Source: Acidimicrobiaceae bacterium
Lineage (GTDB): Bacteria; Actinomycetota; Acidimicrobiia; Acidimicrobiales; Acidimicrobiaceae
Length of the DNA stretch: 21,215 nucleotides
Reading direction: 5' to 3'
Assembly: GCA_013044365.1 (NCBI GenBank)
Contig: JABEUP010000084.1
Span: forward strand, 1 to 21,215
The position numbers and the translations under genes were made by a program. The notes under the pieces are model-generated. The model saw only the letters and a program-made list of their open reading frames with translations. It was not told where the DNA came from and made no database searches. The first letter of the stretch is position 1. Each line of letters starts with the position of its first letter. Of this stretch, positions 7,641 through 15,621 are shown piece after piece.

Positions 7641-7653
7641 TGAACATTGTTCA
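7641..7653. promoter_or_regulatory. Palindrome in the divergent promoter region, possible operator
   Basis: TGAACATTGTTCA is a perfect 6-bp inverted repeat around one central base. It lies in the 274-base AT-rich gap between two divergent genes, the isochorismatase-fold gene and glpX, nearer the former. A further TGAACA-like half-site (TTGAACA) occurs at about 7773. Such short perfect palindromes are typical dimeric repressor sites, but no regulator gene is nearby to link it to. Confidence 0.35.
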
Positions 7654-7801
7654 CTGGGTAGCGAATTTGGCAATGTGCAATTATGTCCGGTTAAGCACCC
7701 AATCGATTTATGTGATAATCCTGAATATCTGCTGATAAAAAACTAAAAAATTGCCAATCAGAATCGTCTTCCTTGAACAAATGATGAAACCCGGCCAAAG
7801 T

Positions 7802-7810
7802 TGTTATATC
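7802..7810 (+). promoter_or_regulatory. Candidate extended -10 promoter of glpX
   Basis: TG-T-TATATC is an extended -10 pattern ending 10 bases before the glpX ATG. It predicts a transcript starting only a few bases before the start codon. No good -35 box lies at the right distance and no ribosome site is seen, so near-leaderless expression fits. Confidence 0.35.
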
Positions 7811-7820
7811 GTCTAAAGCA

Positions 7821-8816
7821 ATGAACTCAAATCCTCAGCTACCAGACCGCAACCTTGCTCTTGAACTCGTCCGTGTCACAGAAGTGGCTGCACTGTCCGC
7901 CGCCCGCTGGATGGGACGCGGCGACAAAAATGGGGCGGACAATGCCGCAGTAGAAGCGATGAGAGCCGTCTTACACTCGGTTTCAATGGATGGAATAGTA
8001 GTCATTGGCGAGGGAGAAAAAGACAAAGCCCCGATGCTTTATAACGGCGAAAAAATTGGCGATGGATCTGCCCCGCAGGTCGACATTGCAGTTGACCCAA
8101 TTGACGGGACAACTCCCACCGCAATGGGGCGCGGAGGGGCGCTATCTGTTATTGCTGTCTCGGAGCGTGGGACCATGTTTGACCCTGGTCCCTGTTTCTA
8201 TATGGAGAAACTGGCCGTAGGGCCCGAAGGGGTCGGTGTGATTGACCTCAACTTGAGTCCTACTGAAAACCTGTTGGCGCTGGCAAAGGTCAAGGGAGTA
8301 TCCGTCAGAGATCTAACTGCGGTGATTCTGGACAGAGACAGGCACAAAGACCTAATTGACGAGGTACGTGCCGCAGGTGCGAGAATAAGACTGATTACAG
8401 ATGGTGACGTTGCTGGTGCAATATCTACAGCCTGGACCGAATCCGGATCTGACATACTGTTCGGGATCGGCGGCACTCCGGAGGGAATCATAGCTGCAGC
8501 TGCACTTAAATGCATGGGTGGGGAAATACAGGGCCGGCTCTGGCCAAGAAATGAGCAAGAGAAGAGAACAGCCCTCGATCTTGGGTATGACTTCGACCGG
8601 GTTCTGACAACAAACGACCTTGTCAGCTCTGATAATTGCTTCTTTGCCGCCACCGGAGTTACTGACGGAGAACTTATGCGGGGGGTTAGGTTCAGCTCTA
8701 CGGGCGCATTCACTCAAAGTCTTGTGATGCGCTCCAAATCAGGTACAGTACGAAGAGTTGATGCCCATCATCGTCTTGAGAAACTCCAGGAATTTAGCGT
8801 CATACCGCTCGGATAA
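7821..8816 (+). CDS. glpX: Class II fructose-1,6-bisphosphatase (GlpX)
   Basis: A 331-residue GlpX-type phosphatase that hydrolyses fructose 1,6-bisphosphate to fructose 6-phosphate in gluconeogenesis, a cytosolic metal-dependent reaction. Family motifs are in order: GRGDKNGAD with metal ligand Asp40, GEGEKDKAPML with Glu64, AVDPIDGTT with Asp92, and GGTPEG with Glu221. These match E. coli Asp33, Glu57, Asp85 and Glu213. The E. coli DPIEGT Glu is Asp95 here. Length is typical. The start is the ATG at 7821; no ribosome site is seen. The gene is the only complete plus-strand gene in the window and its last 49 bases overlap the convergent phosphoesterase-GNAT gene, so transcription of the two can interfere. 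Confidence 0.95.
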   Translation: MNSNPQLPDRNLALELVRVTEVAALSAARWMGRGDKNGADNAAVEAMRAVLHSVSMDGIVVIGEGEKDKAPMLYNGEKIGDGSAPQVDIAVDPIDGTTPTAMGRGGALSVIAVSERGTMFDPGPCFYMEKLAVGPEGVGVIDLNLSPTENLLALAKVKGVSVRDLTAVILDRDRHKDLIDEVRAAGARIRLITDGDVAGAISTAWTESGSDILFGIGGTPEGIIAAAALKCMGGEIQGRLWPRNEQEKRTALDLGYDFDRVLTTNDLVSSDNCFFAATGVTDGELMRGVRFSSTGAFTQSLVMRSKSGTVRRVDAHHRLEKLQEFSVIPLG

Positions 8817-9754
8817 CAAATAAGCCATCTGCCAGCGGTTGCCGGTCTAGAGCCGCACTTTTGAATAAAGCCCTCAAGAGCGGTAGGAACAGCCGCAAAG
8901 ACCGTCTCGACGCCTTTAATTTCCAGCTGGTAGAGCAGCTCGCCCGCAACCAGTGAGCCGAGCCCTAACCTATAAAGACCGCTTTTGACTACTACTGCCC
9001 TTACCAGCCCTATTGTGGAATGATAGTTAGCGCTGCCACAGGCTACTAGCTGACCCTGGCTGTATATCGAGACAACAAGATTCTCCTGCCCATCGCATCT
9101 GAAGCGCAGATCAGCCTGAGGACAAAAAAGCGAAGGCGATATTCCCTCGTCAGACACCATCCTATAAATTGAGAGGTCTCCGGAGGTGTGGGCAAATACC
9201 TCCAGCGACATACCCCCGCGATACATCTTCCTAGACGGCTCGAACCGAAAGTCACTGGAAAATTCCCAATACGGTTGGACAGCACTTATCATCATCTCGA
9301 ATGAACGAAACTCCTGGATAGACAATCGAGACTTGATGATCCCCAATGCATCTTTGATCTCCGCACTGCTTGCTGGATCCATAAGAGTCACGTGCGGAAC
9401 AAATGGCCGAGAACTTGACTTGTAATGCTGAGACGAGAGAAGCTTATCCTGTAAAACAGCCATTGGGTCTACCCCGACGCCACCCACCCGCAAATAAAGC
9501 ACTGGTGATATCGGATCAAATGTTCCGGCAGGACCCACCTCACAAAAGTAGGAACTAGTTTCAGAAGCTATCTTGCGCAAACGGTAAATTTCGGCATCAA
9601 CATCCTTTGGATGCAAGTTAGCCGGTGGGACCAGAGTTATGTGAGGCGGGATCCGTCCCACCCCAAATCCACCAAAAGCAGCTCGTAGTCCATCTATACG
9701 GCAGGCATTAGACTCATCGAACAGGTGTATAAGCCCAATTCGGTACCTCTTCAT
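8768..9754 (-). CDS. 2H phosphoesterase (LigT/2'-5' RNA ligase-like) fused to a GNAT-like domain
   Basis: A 328-residue two-domain protein. Residues 1 to about 175 carry two HxTx motifs, HITL (38-41) and HVTL (121-124), each preceded by a hydrophobic/Pro stretch. They are the paired catalytic motifs of the 2H phosphoesterases that act on 2'-5' or cyclic phosphodiester bonds of RNA or nucleotides. Residues about 184-320 look like a GNAT acyltransferase: a VRAVVVKSGLYRLGLGSLV segment (250-268) resembles the acetyl-CoA-binding motif A, and TALEGFIQKCGSRPA resembles motif B. The usual R/QxxGxG/A is RLGLGS here, so acetyl-CoA binding is plausible but less certain. The ATG has AAGGGGG 3 bases upstream. 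The gene follows atpC by 50 bases with no terminator between, so it may be read with the atp operon. Biological role unknown. Confidence 0.75.
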   Translation of the reverse strand: MKRYRIGLIHLFDESNACRIDGLRAAFGGFGVGRIPPHITLVPPANLHPKDVDAEIYRLRKIASETSSYFCEVGPAGTFDPISPVLYLRVGGVGVDPMAVLQDKLLSSQHYKSSSRPFVPHVTLMDPASSAEIKDALGIIKSRLSIQEFRSFEMMISAVQPYWEFSSDFRFEPSRKMYRGGMSLEVFAHTSGDLSIYRMVSDEGISPSLFCPQADLRFRCDGQENLVVSIYSQGQLVACGSANYHSTIGLVRAVVVKSGLYRLGLGSLVAGELLYQLEIKGVETVFAAVPTALEGFIQKCGSRPATAGRWLICYPSGMTLNSWSFSRR

Positions 9755-9804
9755 GCGCCCCCTTATGAACTGTTAGTCCAAGGCCCAAACCACCGCAATC
9801 GAAA

Positions 9805-10215
9805 CTATTTAATTGCTGCTCCATGGCTGCCCGCTAGTTCGAGGCGCACGTGCGCCCGTCGCAGCGCTGCTTCAGCGCTGGCGTCGTTGGAATGAACCAG
9901 GGTCTGCTCGGCGTTAACCAGTGCTATGCGCGCGCGTTCAACGTCAATCTCATCAGGACGCTCGGCGATATCTGCCAACACTCTGACAACGGAATTTGCC
10001 ACATGGACAAATCCCGCGTGAACCGCGGCCCGCTCTGTTCGACCATCTTCTGTGGTCACCATGACAATACAGGGCTCGATATTGCCAATAAAAGGAGCGT
10101 GCCCGGCCATGAAGGCAATGTCACCACCACCGGTACGCAAAACCACCATTGTGGCCTCACACCTCAGTAGCGTGCGCTCAGGAGTTACCAACGAGAAGGG
10201 AAACGAGTGTGCCAC
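9805..10215 (-). CDS. atpC: F1Fo ATP synthase epsilon subunit
   Basis: A 136-residue epsilon subunit, part of the central stalk of F1, which couples rotation to catalysis and can inhibit ATP hydrolysis. The N-terminal beta-sandwich shows the usual LVTPERTLL start, the GGGDIAFMAGHAPFIGNI segment and the HAGFVHVANSVVRVLAD stretch. The C-terminal helical hairpin (about 87-130) is Ala/Glu/Arg-rich. The GTG start follows the atpD stop by three bases, with AGGAAGG 7 bases upstream inside the end of atpD, so translation is probably coupled. Confidence 0.93.
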   Translation of the reverse strand: MAHSFPFSLVTPERTLLRCEATMVVLRTGGGDIAFMAGHAPFIGNIEPCIVMVTTEDGRTERAAVHAGFVHVANSVVRVLADIAERPDEIDVERARIALVNAEQTLVHSNDASAEAALRRAHVRLELAGSHGAAIK

Positions 10216-10218
10216 TAT

Positions 10219-11655
10219 TTAGCCTTCCTGAAGCGCTTTAGCCTTTGCCAATACGCCCTCGACACCACCGACGTTTAGGAATGCCTGCTCCGGAACGTCG
10301 TCTAGGTCACCATTGACCAAGGCTTCAAAGGATTCTATGGTCTCTTGAATCGGCACATAAATCCCCTTTAGGCCGGTAAATACCTCTCCGACAAAAAGTG
10401 GCTGGGATAGAAATCTTTGGATCTTACGGGCTCTATAAACAGTCACCCGGTCAACCTCGGAAAGTTCGTCCATACCGAGGATTGCAATGATGTCCTGCAG
10501 CTCCTTATACCGCTGGAGAACCTCCTGAACGCGGATGGCGATGTTGTAGTGTCTGTCGCCAACGATATGCGGGGCCAAGACGTTCGATGTCGAAGCAAGC
10601 GGGTCAACGGCTGGATAGATACCTAAAGAGGCAATTTGACGCGAAAGCTCAGTAGTTGCGTCAAGGTGGGTAAAAGTAGTAAACGGCGCCGGATCGGTGT
10701 AGTCGTCGGCTGGAACATAAACTGCCTGCAGCGAAGTAATTGAACGACCTTTGGTTGAGGTAATTCGCTCCTGCAACGCACCCATCTCATCAGCCAGGGT
10801 CGGCTGATACCCCACGGCAGCCGGCATACGGCCAAGCAGCGTGGATACCTCAGAACCAGCCTGGACAAAACGAAAGATATTGTCAATGAAGAGCAGAACA
10901 TCCTGTCCCTTGACATCCCGGAAATACTCAGCCATAGTCAAAGCAGAAAGAGCAACGCGCAGACGAACGCCAGGAGGCTCGTCCATCTGTCCATACACCA
11001 AGGCCGCCTTTTCGATCACGCCGGACTCCTGCATTTCTAGCCAGAGGTCAGTGCCCTCTCGTGTGCGCTCCCCGACGCCAGCAAATACCGAAACACCACC
11101 GTGGTGCTGGGCAACACGGTTGATCATTTCCATAATCAGAACAGTCTTGCCAACGCCGGCTCCACCGAATAGACCGATCTTTCCACCTTGAACATAGGGT
11201 TCAAGCAGGTCGATGACCTTTATTCCAGTCTCGAACATTTGTGCACGCGGTTCAAGGTCGGCAAAAAGCGGGGCATCCCTGTGGATTTGCCAGACATCCT
11301 CGATCCCATCGATGTTTTCCACGTCAAGGGGCTTTCCGCTCACGTTGAAAACATGGCCCAGAACGGCGGTGCCGACAGGGACCGAAATACCTTTTCCAGT
11401 ATTGCGTACCACTGCACCGCGGCGCAGTCCGTCGGTTTGCTTTAGACAAACGCACCTAACGCGTCCTTCGCCAATCTGCTGTGCAACCTCAGCGATGATG
11501 GTAACCATGTCCCCATCGATCTCAAGATCCATTTCTACTGCTGTATTTATTTCAGGTATGAATTCTGGCGGGAACTCCACATCCACCACAGGCCCTGCAA
11601 TTGCGACCACTCGGCCGTCTTCAGTCTTGATTGTCATTTCAGCCACGGTACTCAT
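10219..11655 (-). CDS. atpD: F1Fo ATP synthase beta subunit
   Basis: The 478-residue catalytic subunit of F1, of normal length. Walker A GGAGVGKT is at 164-171, GERTREG at 195-201 with the catalytic Glu, Walker B LLFIDNIFRF at 254-263, then GSEVSTLLGRMP and GYQPTLADEMG. The lever segment that contacts gamma, DELSEED in most species, reads DELSEVD (396-402): the codon for residue 401 is GTT. The ATG at 11655 has AGGAG 9 bases upstream. It lies 66 bases after atpG and 3 bases before atpC. Confidence 0.97.
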   Translation of the reverse strand: MSTVAEMTIKTEDGRVVAIAGPVVDVEFPPEFIPEINTAVEMDLEIDGDMVTIIAEVAQQIGEGRVRCVCLKQTDGLRRGAVVRNTGKGISVPVGTAVLGHVFNVSGKPLDVENIDGIEDVWQIHRDAPLFADLEPRAQMFETGIKVIDLLEPYVQGGKIGLFGGAGVGKTVLIMEMINRVAQHHGGVSVFAGVGERTREGTDLWLEMQESGVIEKAALVYGQMDEPPGVRLRVALSALTMAEYFRDVKGQDVLLFIDNIFRFVQAGSEVSTLLGRMPAAVGYQPTLADEMGALQERITSTKGRSITSLQAVYVPADDYTDPAPFTTFTHLDATTELSRQIASLGIYPAVDPLASTSNVLAPHIVGDRHYNIAIRVQEVLQRYKELQDIIAILGMDELSEVDRVTVYRARKIQRFLSQPLFVGEVFTGLKGIYVPIQETIESFEALVNGDLDDVPEQAFLNVGGVEGVLAKAKALQEG

Positions 11656-11721
11656 TGCACAATGCTCCTATCAATCTCCCGGAAAGCACCTTCGGTGGAT
11701 ATTATGTTTAGAATTCGAAAT

Positions 11722-12666
11722 TTAGACATCGACAGGTCCCCTATTGGAATATGTCAACAAATACGACTCGTCGATTATTTTTGACCCGGCCCCCAGAGCC
11801 TCAGCCCCACCTACAATCTCGGTAATTTCAGTGGTAATCGAATCCTGGCGGGCCCGGTTCATAATTCGGCTCAGAGTTTTTATCAGCTCCTCCGCGTTGT
11901 CGGACGCTGCCTTCATTGCCCGCTGCCTGGCAGCATGCTCCGCTGCAGAAGCTTCGAGCAAAATTGCGAATATGGTTTCTTCGACAAACATTCGAAGCAG
12001 TGGATCAATTATGGCCTCCGGGGATGGCTCGATTTCGAAATCCAAAGATTGGTTATTCTCTCGGGAGCCAAACTTCTCCGGATCAAGAGGCAGCAGCTGG
12101 GTGATTTCCAACCGCTGATTTCCTGCCGAATAGAAGCGGTTCGAAATAATATCAACACTCTCCAACTCGCCTGCTTCGTATGCTTGCAAAATTGGCAAGG
12201 CTATCTGCCTAGCCTGATCGTAAGTAGGACGGTCGGTCACCTCAGTGAATGATGCCTCGACCGGAACCTCCCTATATCTCAGATACGAGTTCGCCTTGCG
12301 TCCCACAGTTACCAAAAAGCTGCCCTTGCCATTTTGCCTAAAAGCTTGGATCTGTCTTTCGGTGGCACGCAAAACTGACGAATTATAGGCACCGCACAAA
12401 GTTCGATCTGCAGTGATAGCAAGAAGTCCCTTTTTGTCCGCAACCGGAGCTTCTCCAAGGAAGATACTCTTCGGCAAGCCCGAAGAAGTAGCCACATCCC
12501 GGACCACGCCGACCAACTCTTCGTAGTATGGCCGGGCGGAAGAAATCCTTGCCATTGCCTTAACAATGCGCGAAGCTGCTATCAATTCCATGGCTTTTGT
12601 TATTTTTTTAGTTGATTGGACGCTTTTAATACGCCTTCGGAGAATTCTCTCCTGACCACCTGCCAC
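11722..12666 (-). CDS. atpG: F1Fo ATP synthase gamma subunit
   Basis: A 314-residue rotor-stalk subunit, slightly longer than the usual 285-305. The N-terminal helix carries the family signature RRRIKSVQSTKKITKAMEL and IAASRI. The C-terminal helix has the conserved MKAASDNAEELI and LSRIMNRARQ...ITTEITEIVGGA. The two helices form the coiled-coil shaft inside the alpha3beta3 ring. The GTG start at 12666 is 5 bases after the atpA stop; the ribosome site AGGGAG, about 10 bases upstream, lies inside the atpA end. GTG-Ala-Gly matches the usual N-terminus of the family. Confidence 0.95.
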   Translation of the reverse strand: MAGGQERILRRRIKSVQSTKKITKAMELIAASRIVKAMARISSARPYYEELVGVVRDVATSSGLPKSIFLGEAPVADKKGLLAITADRTLCGAYNSSVLRATERQIQAFRQNGKGSFLVTVGRKANSYLRYREVPVEASFTEVTDRPTYDQARQIALPILQAYEAGELESVDIISNRFYSAGNQRLEITQLLPLDPEKFGSRENNQSLDFEIEPSPEAIIDPLLRMFVEETIFAILLEASAAEHAARQRAMKAASDNAEELIKTLSRIMNRARQDSITTEITEIVGGAEALGAGSKIIDESYLLTYSNRGPVDV

Positions 12667-12671
12667 TTTGG

Positions 12672-14201
12672 TTATGCTCCCTTTGCAGCCGAATCATCGA
12701 AGCCGGACTTGAACTCAGCAATAATTGCATTGAGCTTTTCTGTGTCCGGCATGGCACCGGTCTCTTTGATCGTCGAGAGAACGTCACCATGGCGAGCTCT
12801 GAAGAACTCGATGAGCGCAAGCATGAAGTGGGGAATTGCAGCCAAAGAAATGTCATCGACCTGGCCTGAGGTTCCTGCATAGATCGAAATCACCTGCTCC
12901 TCAACCGGGACAGGGGCATTCTGCCGTTGCTTCAGAATGGCGGTAAGCCGGTATCCCCGGTCAAGCTGTGACTGGGACACCTTATCCAACTCGGAACCGA
13001 AGGATGCAAAGGCTTAAAGCTCACGGAACTGCGCCAAATCGAGCTTCATAGTACCAGATACTGACTTCATCGCCTTGATCTGAGCGGCACCACCCACGCG
13101 AGAAACTGAAATACCCACGTCAATGGCCGGACGTACCCCAGAGTAGAAAAGATCTGAGTCTAGATATACCTGACCATCGGTAATTGAAATTACGTTGGTT
13201 GGAATATACGCGGAAACGTCGCCGGCTTTGGTTTCGATAATCGGCAACGCTGTGAGTGATCCGCCACCCTTAGCATCTGAAAGTTTCGCCGCGCGCTCTA
13301 GCAACCGCGAGTGGAGGTAGAAAACGTCTCCAGGATATGCCTCACGGCCCGGTGGCCTTCTAAGGAGCAACGCCAGTTGCCGATAGGCTTCAGCTTGCTT
13401 GGACAGGTCATCATAAACAATGAGAGCATGCTCGCCTGATTCCATCCAGTGTTGTCCCATTGCACAGCCCGCATAGGGTGCAAGGTATTTAAAAGGCGCC
13501 GGATCCGAGGCCGGAGCAGAAACCACAACGGTGTATTCCATGGCTCCATGCTCTTCCAAAACTGCAACTGCAGAAGCGACGGTTGAACCCTTCTGTCCAA
13601 TTGCAACGTAAATACACTTAACTCCCGCACCCTTTTGATTGATAATGGTGTCAAGCGCAATCGTAGTCTTTCCAGTTTTGCGGTCACCAATGATCAGTTC
13701 CCTCTGGCCACGACCAATAGGAGTCATTGAGTCGATCGCCTTGATTCCCGTTTGAAGAGGTTCACCAACTGGTTGGCGCTCAGTGATTCCAGGGGCCTGG
13801 ACCTCTAGACGACGTGTGACTGTGGTATCGATCGGCCCCTTACCGTCAATCGGTTCGCCAAGGCCATTTACTACGCGGCCCAAGAGTGCATCGCCAACAG
13901 GTACCGAAAGAATCCGTCCGGTAGCCCTTACCATCTGTCCTTCGTCGATACCGGAGGTGTCCCCTAAAATTACGGCACCGATAGATTCTTCGTCCAGGTT
14001 CAGCGCCAGGCCAAGTTTGCCTGACTCGAACTCTAGGAGCTCATTAACTGCCGCGTTAGGCAACCCGGAGATACGTGCAATACCGTCACCGATCTCCAAG
14101 ATATGTCCAACTTGCTCTGCCTCAATGCCAGACTTATAATCCTCTATATAAGTCTTTACCGCTGAGGCAATCTCTTTAGCGTTGATGGTCAACTCAGCCA
14201 T
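12672..14201 (-). CDS. atpA: F1Fo ATP synthase alpha subunit, interrupted by an in-frame TAA
   Basis: The frame encodes a full alpha subunit of about 509 codons, but codon 396 is TAA (13014-13016). Residues 1-395 cover the N-terminal beta-barrel and nucleotide-binding domain: GDRKTGKT P-loop at 172-179, then SVSRVGGAAQIKAMK with the Arg that completes the beta-subunit active site. They end LAQFREL. After the stop the same frame continues AFASFGSELDKVSQSQLDRGYRL and on to EEQVISIYAGT, matching the family C-terminal helical domain to a normal stop at 12672. The family has Glu at the stop position, so one G-to-T change in GAA explains it. There is no second frameshift and no sign of decay. The start ATG overlaps the atpH stop by one base, with AAGGGAGC upstream. 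Confidence 0.93.
13014..13016 (-). other. In-frame TAA inside atpA
   Basis: Minus-strand reading is CGT GAG CTT TAA GCC TTT GCA. The family consensus at this point is R-E-L-E-A-F. Both sides are well conserved and in the same frame. A TTG at 12989 could in principle restart translation, but no ribosome site precedes it. A C-terminal fragment alone would have no known function. Confidence 0.9.
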
Positions 14202-15097
14202 CAGTTTCGCTCCCTTGACTTGACTGTGGCCGGAAGGCCAAGACGTACGCGAAGCTGTTCAATTCTAGTTCGAACACTTCCATCAAAAACTGTGTCCCCA
14301 ATTACAGCGACTACCCCACCAACTAGCGATGGGTCAACACTTGTTCGCATTTCCACCTCAGAACCAACGGCCCTCGATAGGGCAGCAGATATCTGATCAA
14401 CCTGGTCTTGAGTCAATTCAGTGGCAGACTGCACCATGGCAACCTTGCGGCTGCGCAACTCCGCCGCCCGAGTCACGACAGAATCGAGGACTTCGACAAA
14501 ATCCCTAATCCTGTCAGTTGAGGCGGCAAATTCCGCAATCCGCAGAGTCAACGGGTGACATTTCCCTCTGAGAAGCACAGCGACCAGAGACTTCCTCTGA
14601 TCGGCTTCGGAACCAATGCCTGACAAAACCCTACGGAGACGAGTATTTGACTCCACAATACGTGCAAACCTAAAGAGCTCCTCTTCGACAACTTCAAGCT
14701 CGGCCAAAGCGCTAAGCGACTCCAACAAAGCCTGCGAATATCCCGCAATTCTTCCCGAGGTTGCAAAACCTCCATCAAGTGCGAGAACGTCGTCGCCGCT
14801 GATCAGTCGGACTAAATCCGCAATACAGTCGACTATCGAACGAGGATTCTCTGTTCCGACGCATGCTTCAAGAAGCCGTACAGTCAGAACATCAACTTTG
14901 GCAGCAAGCAAATCACCTAAAATTGCTTGACGCTTCTTAGCCGGTATTGAAGGATCAGAAATAACCTCAGCAAGCATCTCCTGGGGATCCAAGAGAGCAT
15001 TGAATGAAGCCAGCTCCCCGATGACCTGATTGTATTTGCCGGACTGGCTTGCCAGATACAAAATACCCTGGGCATACCCCCTCAATGACTCTCTCAC
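14201..15097 (-). CDS. atpH: F1Fo ATP synthase delta subunit, long actinobacterial form
   Basis: A 298-residue delta (OSCP) subunit, compared with about 180 in most bacteria. Residues about 1-100 form one delta-type helical domain (YAQGILYLASQSGKYNQVI...PSIPAKKRQAIL). A second, diverged copy spans about 110-215 (YSQALLESLSALAEL...EADQRKSLV). The C-terminal part (about 220-290: RKVAMVQSATELT...DPSLVGGVVAVIGDTVFDGSV) is the normal delta end that binds the b stalk. Actinobacterial delta subunits are known to be about 270 residues or carry this insertion, so the length fits the lineage. The GTG start overlaps the atpF stop by four bases (GTGA), and its own stop overlaps atpA by one, indicating coupled translation. 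Confidence 0.92.
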   Translation of the reverse strand: MRESLRGYAQGILYLASQSGKYNQVIGELASFNALLDPQEMLAEVISDPSIPAKKRQAILGDLLAAKVDVLTVRLLEACVGTENPRSIVDCIADLVRLISGDDVLALDGGFATSGRIAGYSQALLESLSALAELEVVEEELFRFARIVESNTRLRRVLSGIGSEADQRKSLVAVLLRGKCHPLTLRIAEFAASTDRIRDFVEVLDSVVTRAAELRSRKVAMVQSATELTQDQVDQISAALSRAVGSEVEMRTSVDPSLVGGVVAVIGDTVFDGSVRTRIEQLRVRLGLPATVKSRERN

Positions 15098-15621
15098 GCC
15101 TGTGCAGCTCCGATCTCGGAGATGAAGGAGTCAATCAAGGTCTGCGAAGCAGCCCTATCGACTTCAGCATCTATGATCTTCTCGGCTAGCTCAAGAGCCA
15201 GGGACCCCACTTCGGTTCTAAGCTCAGCGATCACCCTCTGGCGCTCGATTCTTAGAGCCTCTTGGTTTCGCGCGCGCAAAATTGTGACATCCTCTTCGGC
15301 TTTAACCAAAAGATCCGCTCGCAGTGCTTCCGCAGTCTGCCGCGCCTCATCGAGGATGTGCGTGGCTTCCCTTTTGGCCTGTGCCAGTTGCTCCCTGTAT
15401 TCCTCAAGAGTCCGCTGAGCCTCTGCACGGGCCAATTCAGCAGCATCAAGATCATTTCTGATCTTTGCTGCCCTATCGGCCATCATCTTCTTCACAGGCG
15501 GATATGCCCACTTGCCGAGAACAAGCAGTAAAAGCAGGAACGAAAGCACCGACCAGACGATCTCTCCGGTCGCGGGCAAAATCGGATTGGATGAAGCAGC
15601 TGCAATAAATACGGTAGTCAT
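15094..15621 (-). CDS. atpF: F1Fo ATP synthase b subunit
   Basis: A 175-residue b subunit of the peripheral stalk. One membrane helix at about 18-40 (WSVLSFLLLLLVLGKWAYPPV) is followed by a long Ala/Glu/Arg-rich helix that dimerises and binds delta. It is a separate gene here, not fused to delta as in mycobacteria. The ATG overlaps the atpE stop (TAATG). The ribosome site is weak, so translation probably depends on coupling to atpE. Its stop overlaps the atpH start. Confidence 0.95.
   Translation of the reverse strand: MTTVFIAAASSNPILPATGEIVWSVLSFLLLLLVLGKWAYPPVKKMMADRAAKIRNDLDAAELARAEAQRTLEEYREQLAQAKREATHILDEARQTAEALRADLLVKAEEDVTILRARNQEALRIERQRVIAELRTEVGSLALELAEKIIDAEVDRAASQTLIDSFISEIGAAQA

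Noticed and set aside
8198..8713. A 171-codon open frame antisense to glpX
   Set aside because: It is Ser/Pro-rich, matches no family, and the plus-strand GlpX motifs account for the sequence.
12672..12989. A separate 105-residue gene between atpG and atpA
   Set aside because: It is the C-terminal domain of AtpA in the same frame after the in-frame stop, and its apparent TTG start has no ribosome site.
13014..13016. A recoded TAA (alternative genetic code)
   Set aside because: Several genes here, such as the mutase, atpD and atpE, end at TAA in the expected places and no other in-frame TAA was noticed in conserved genes.
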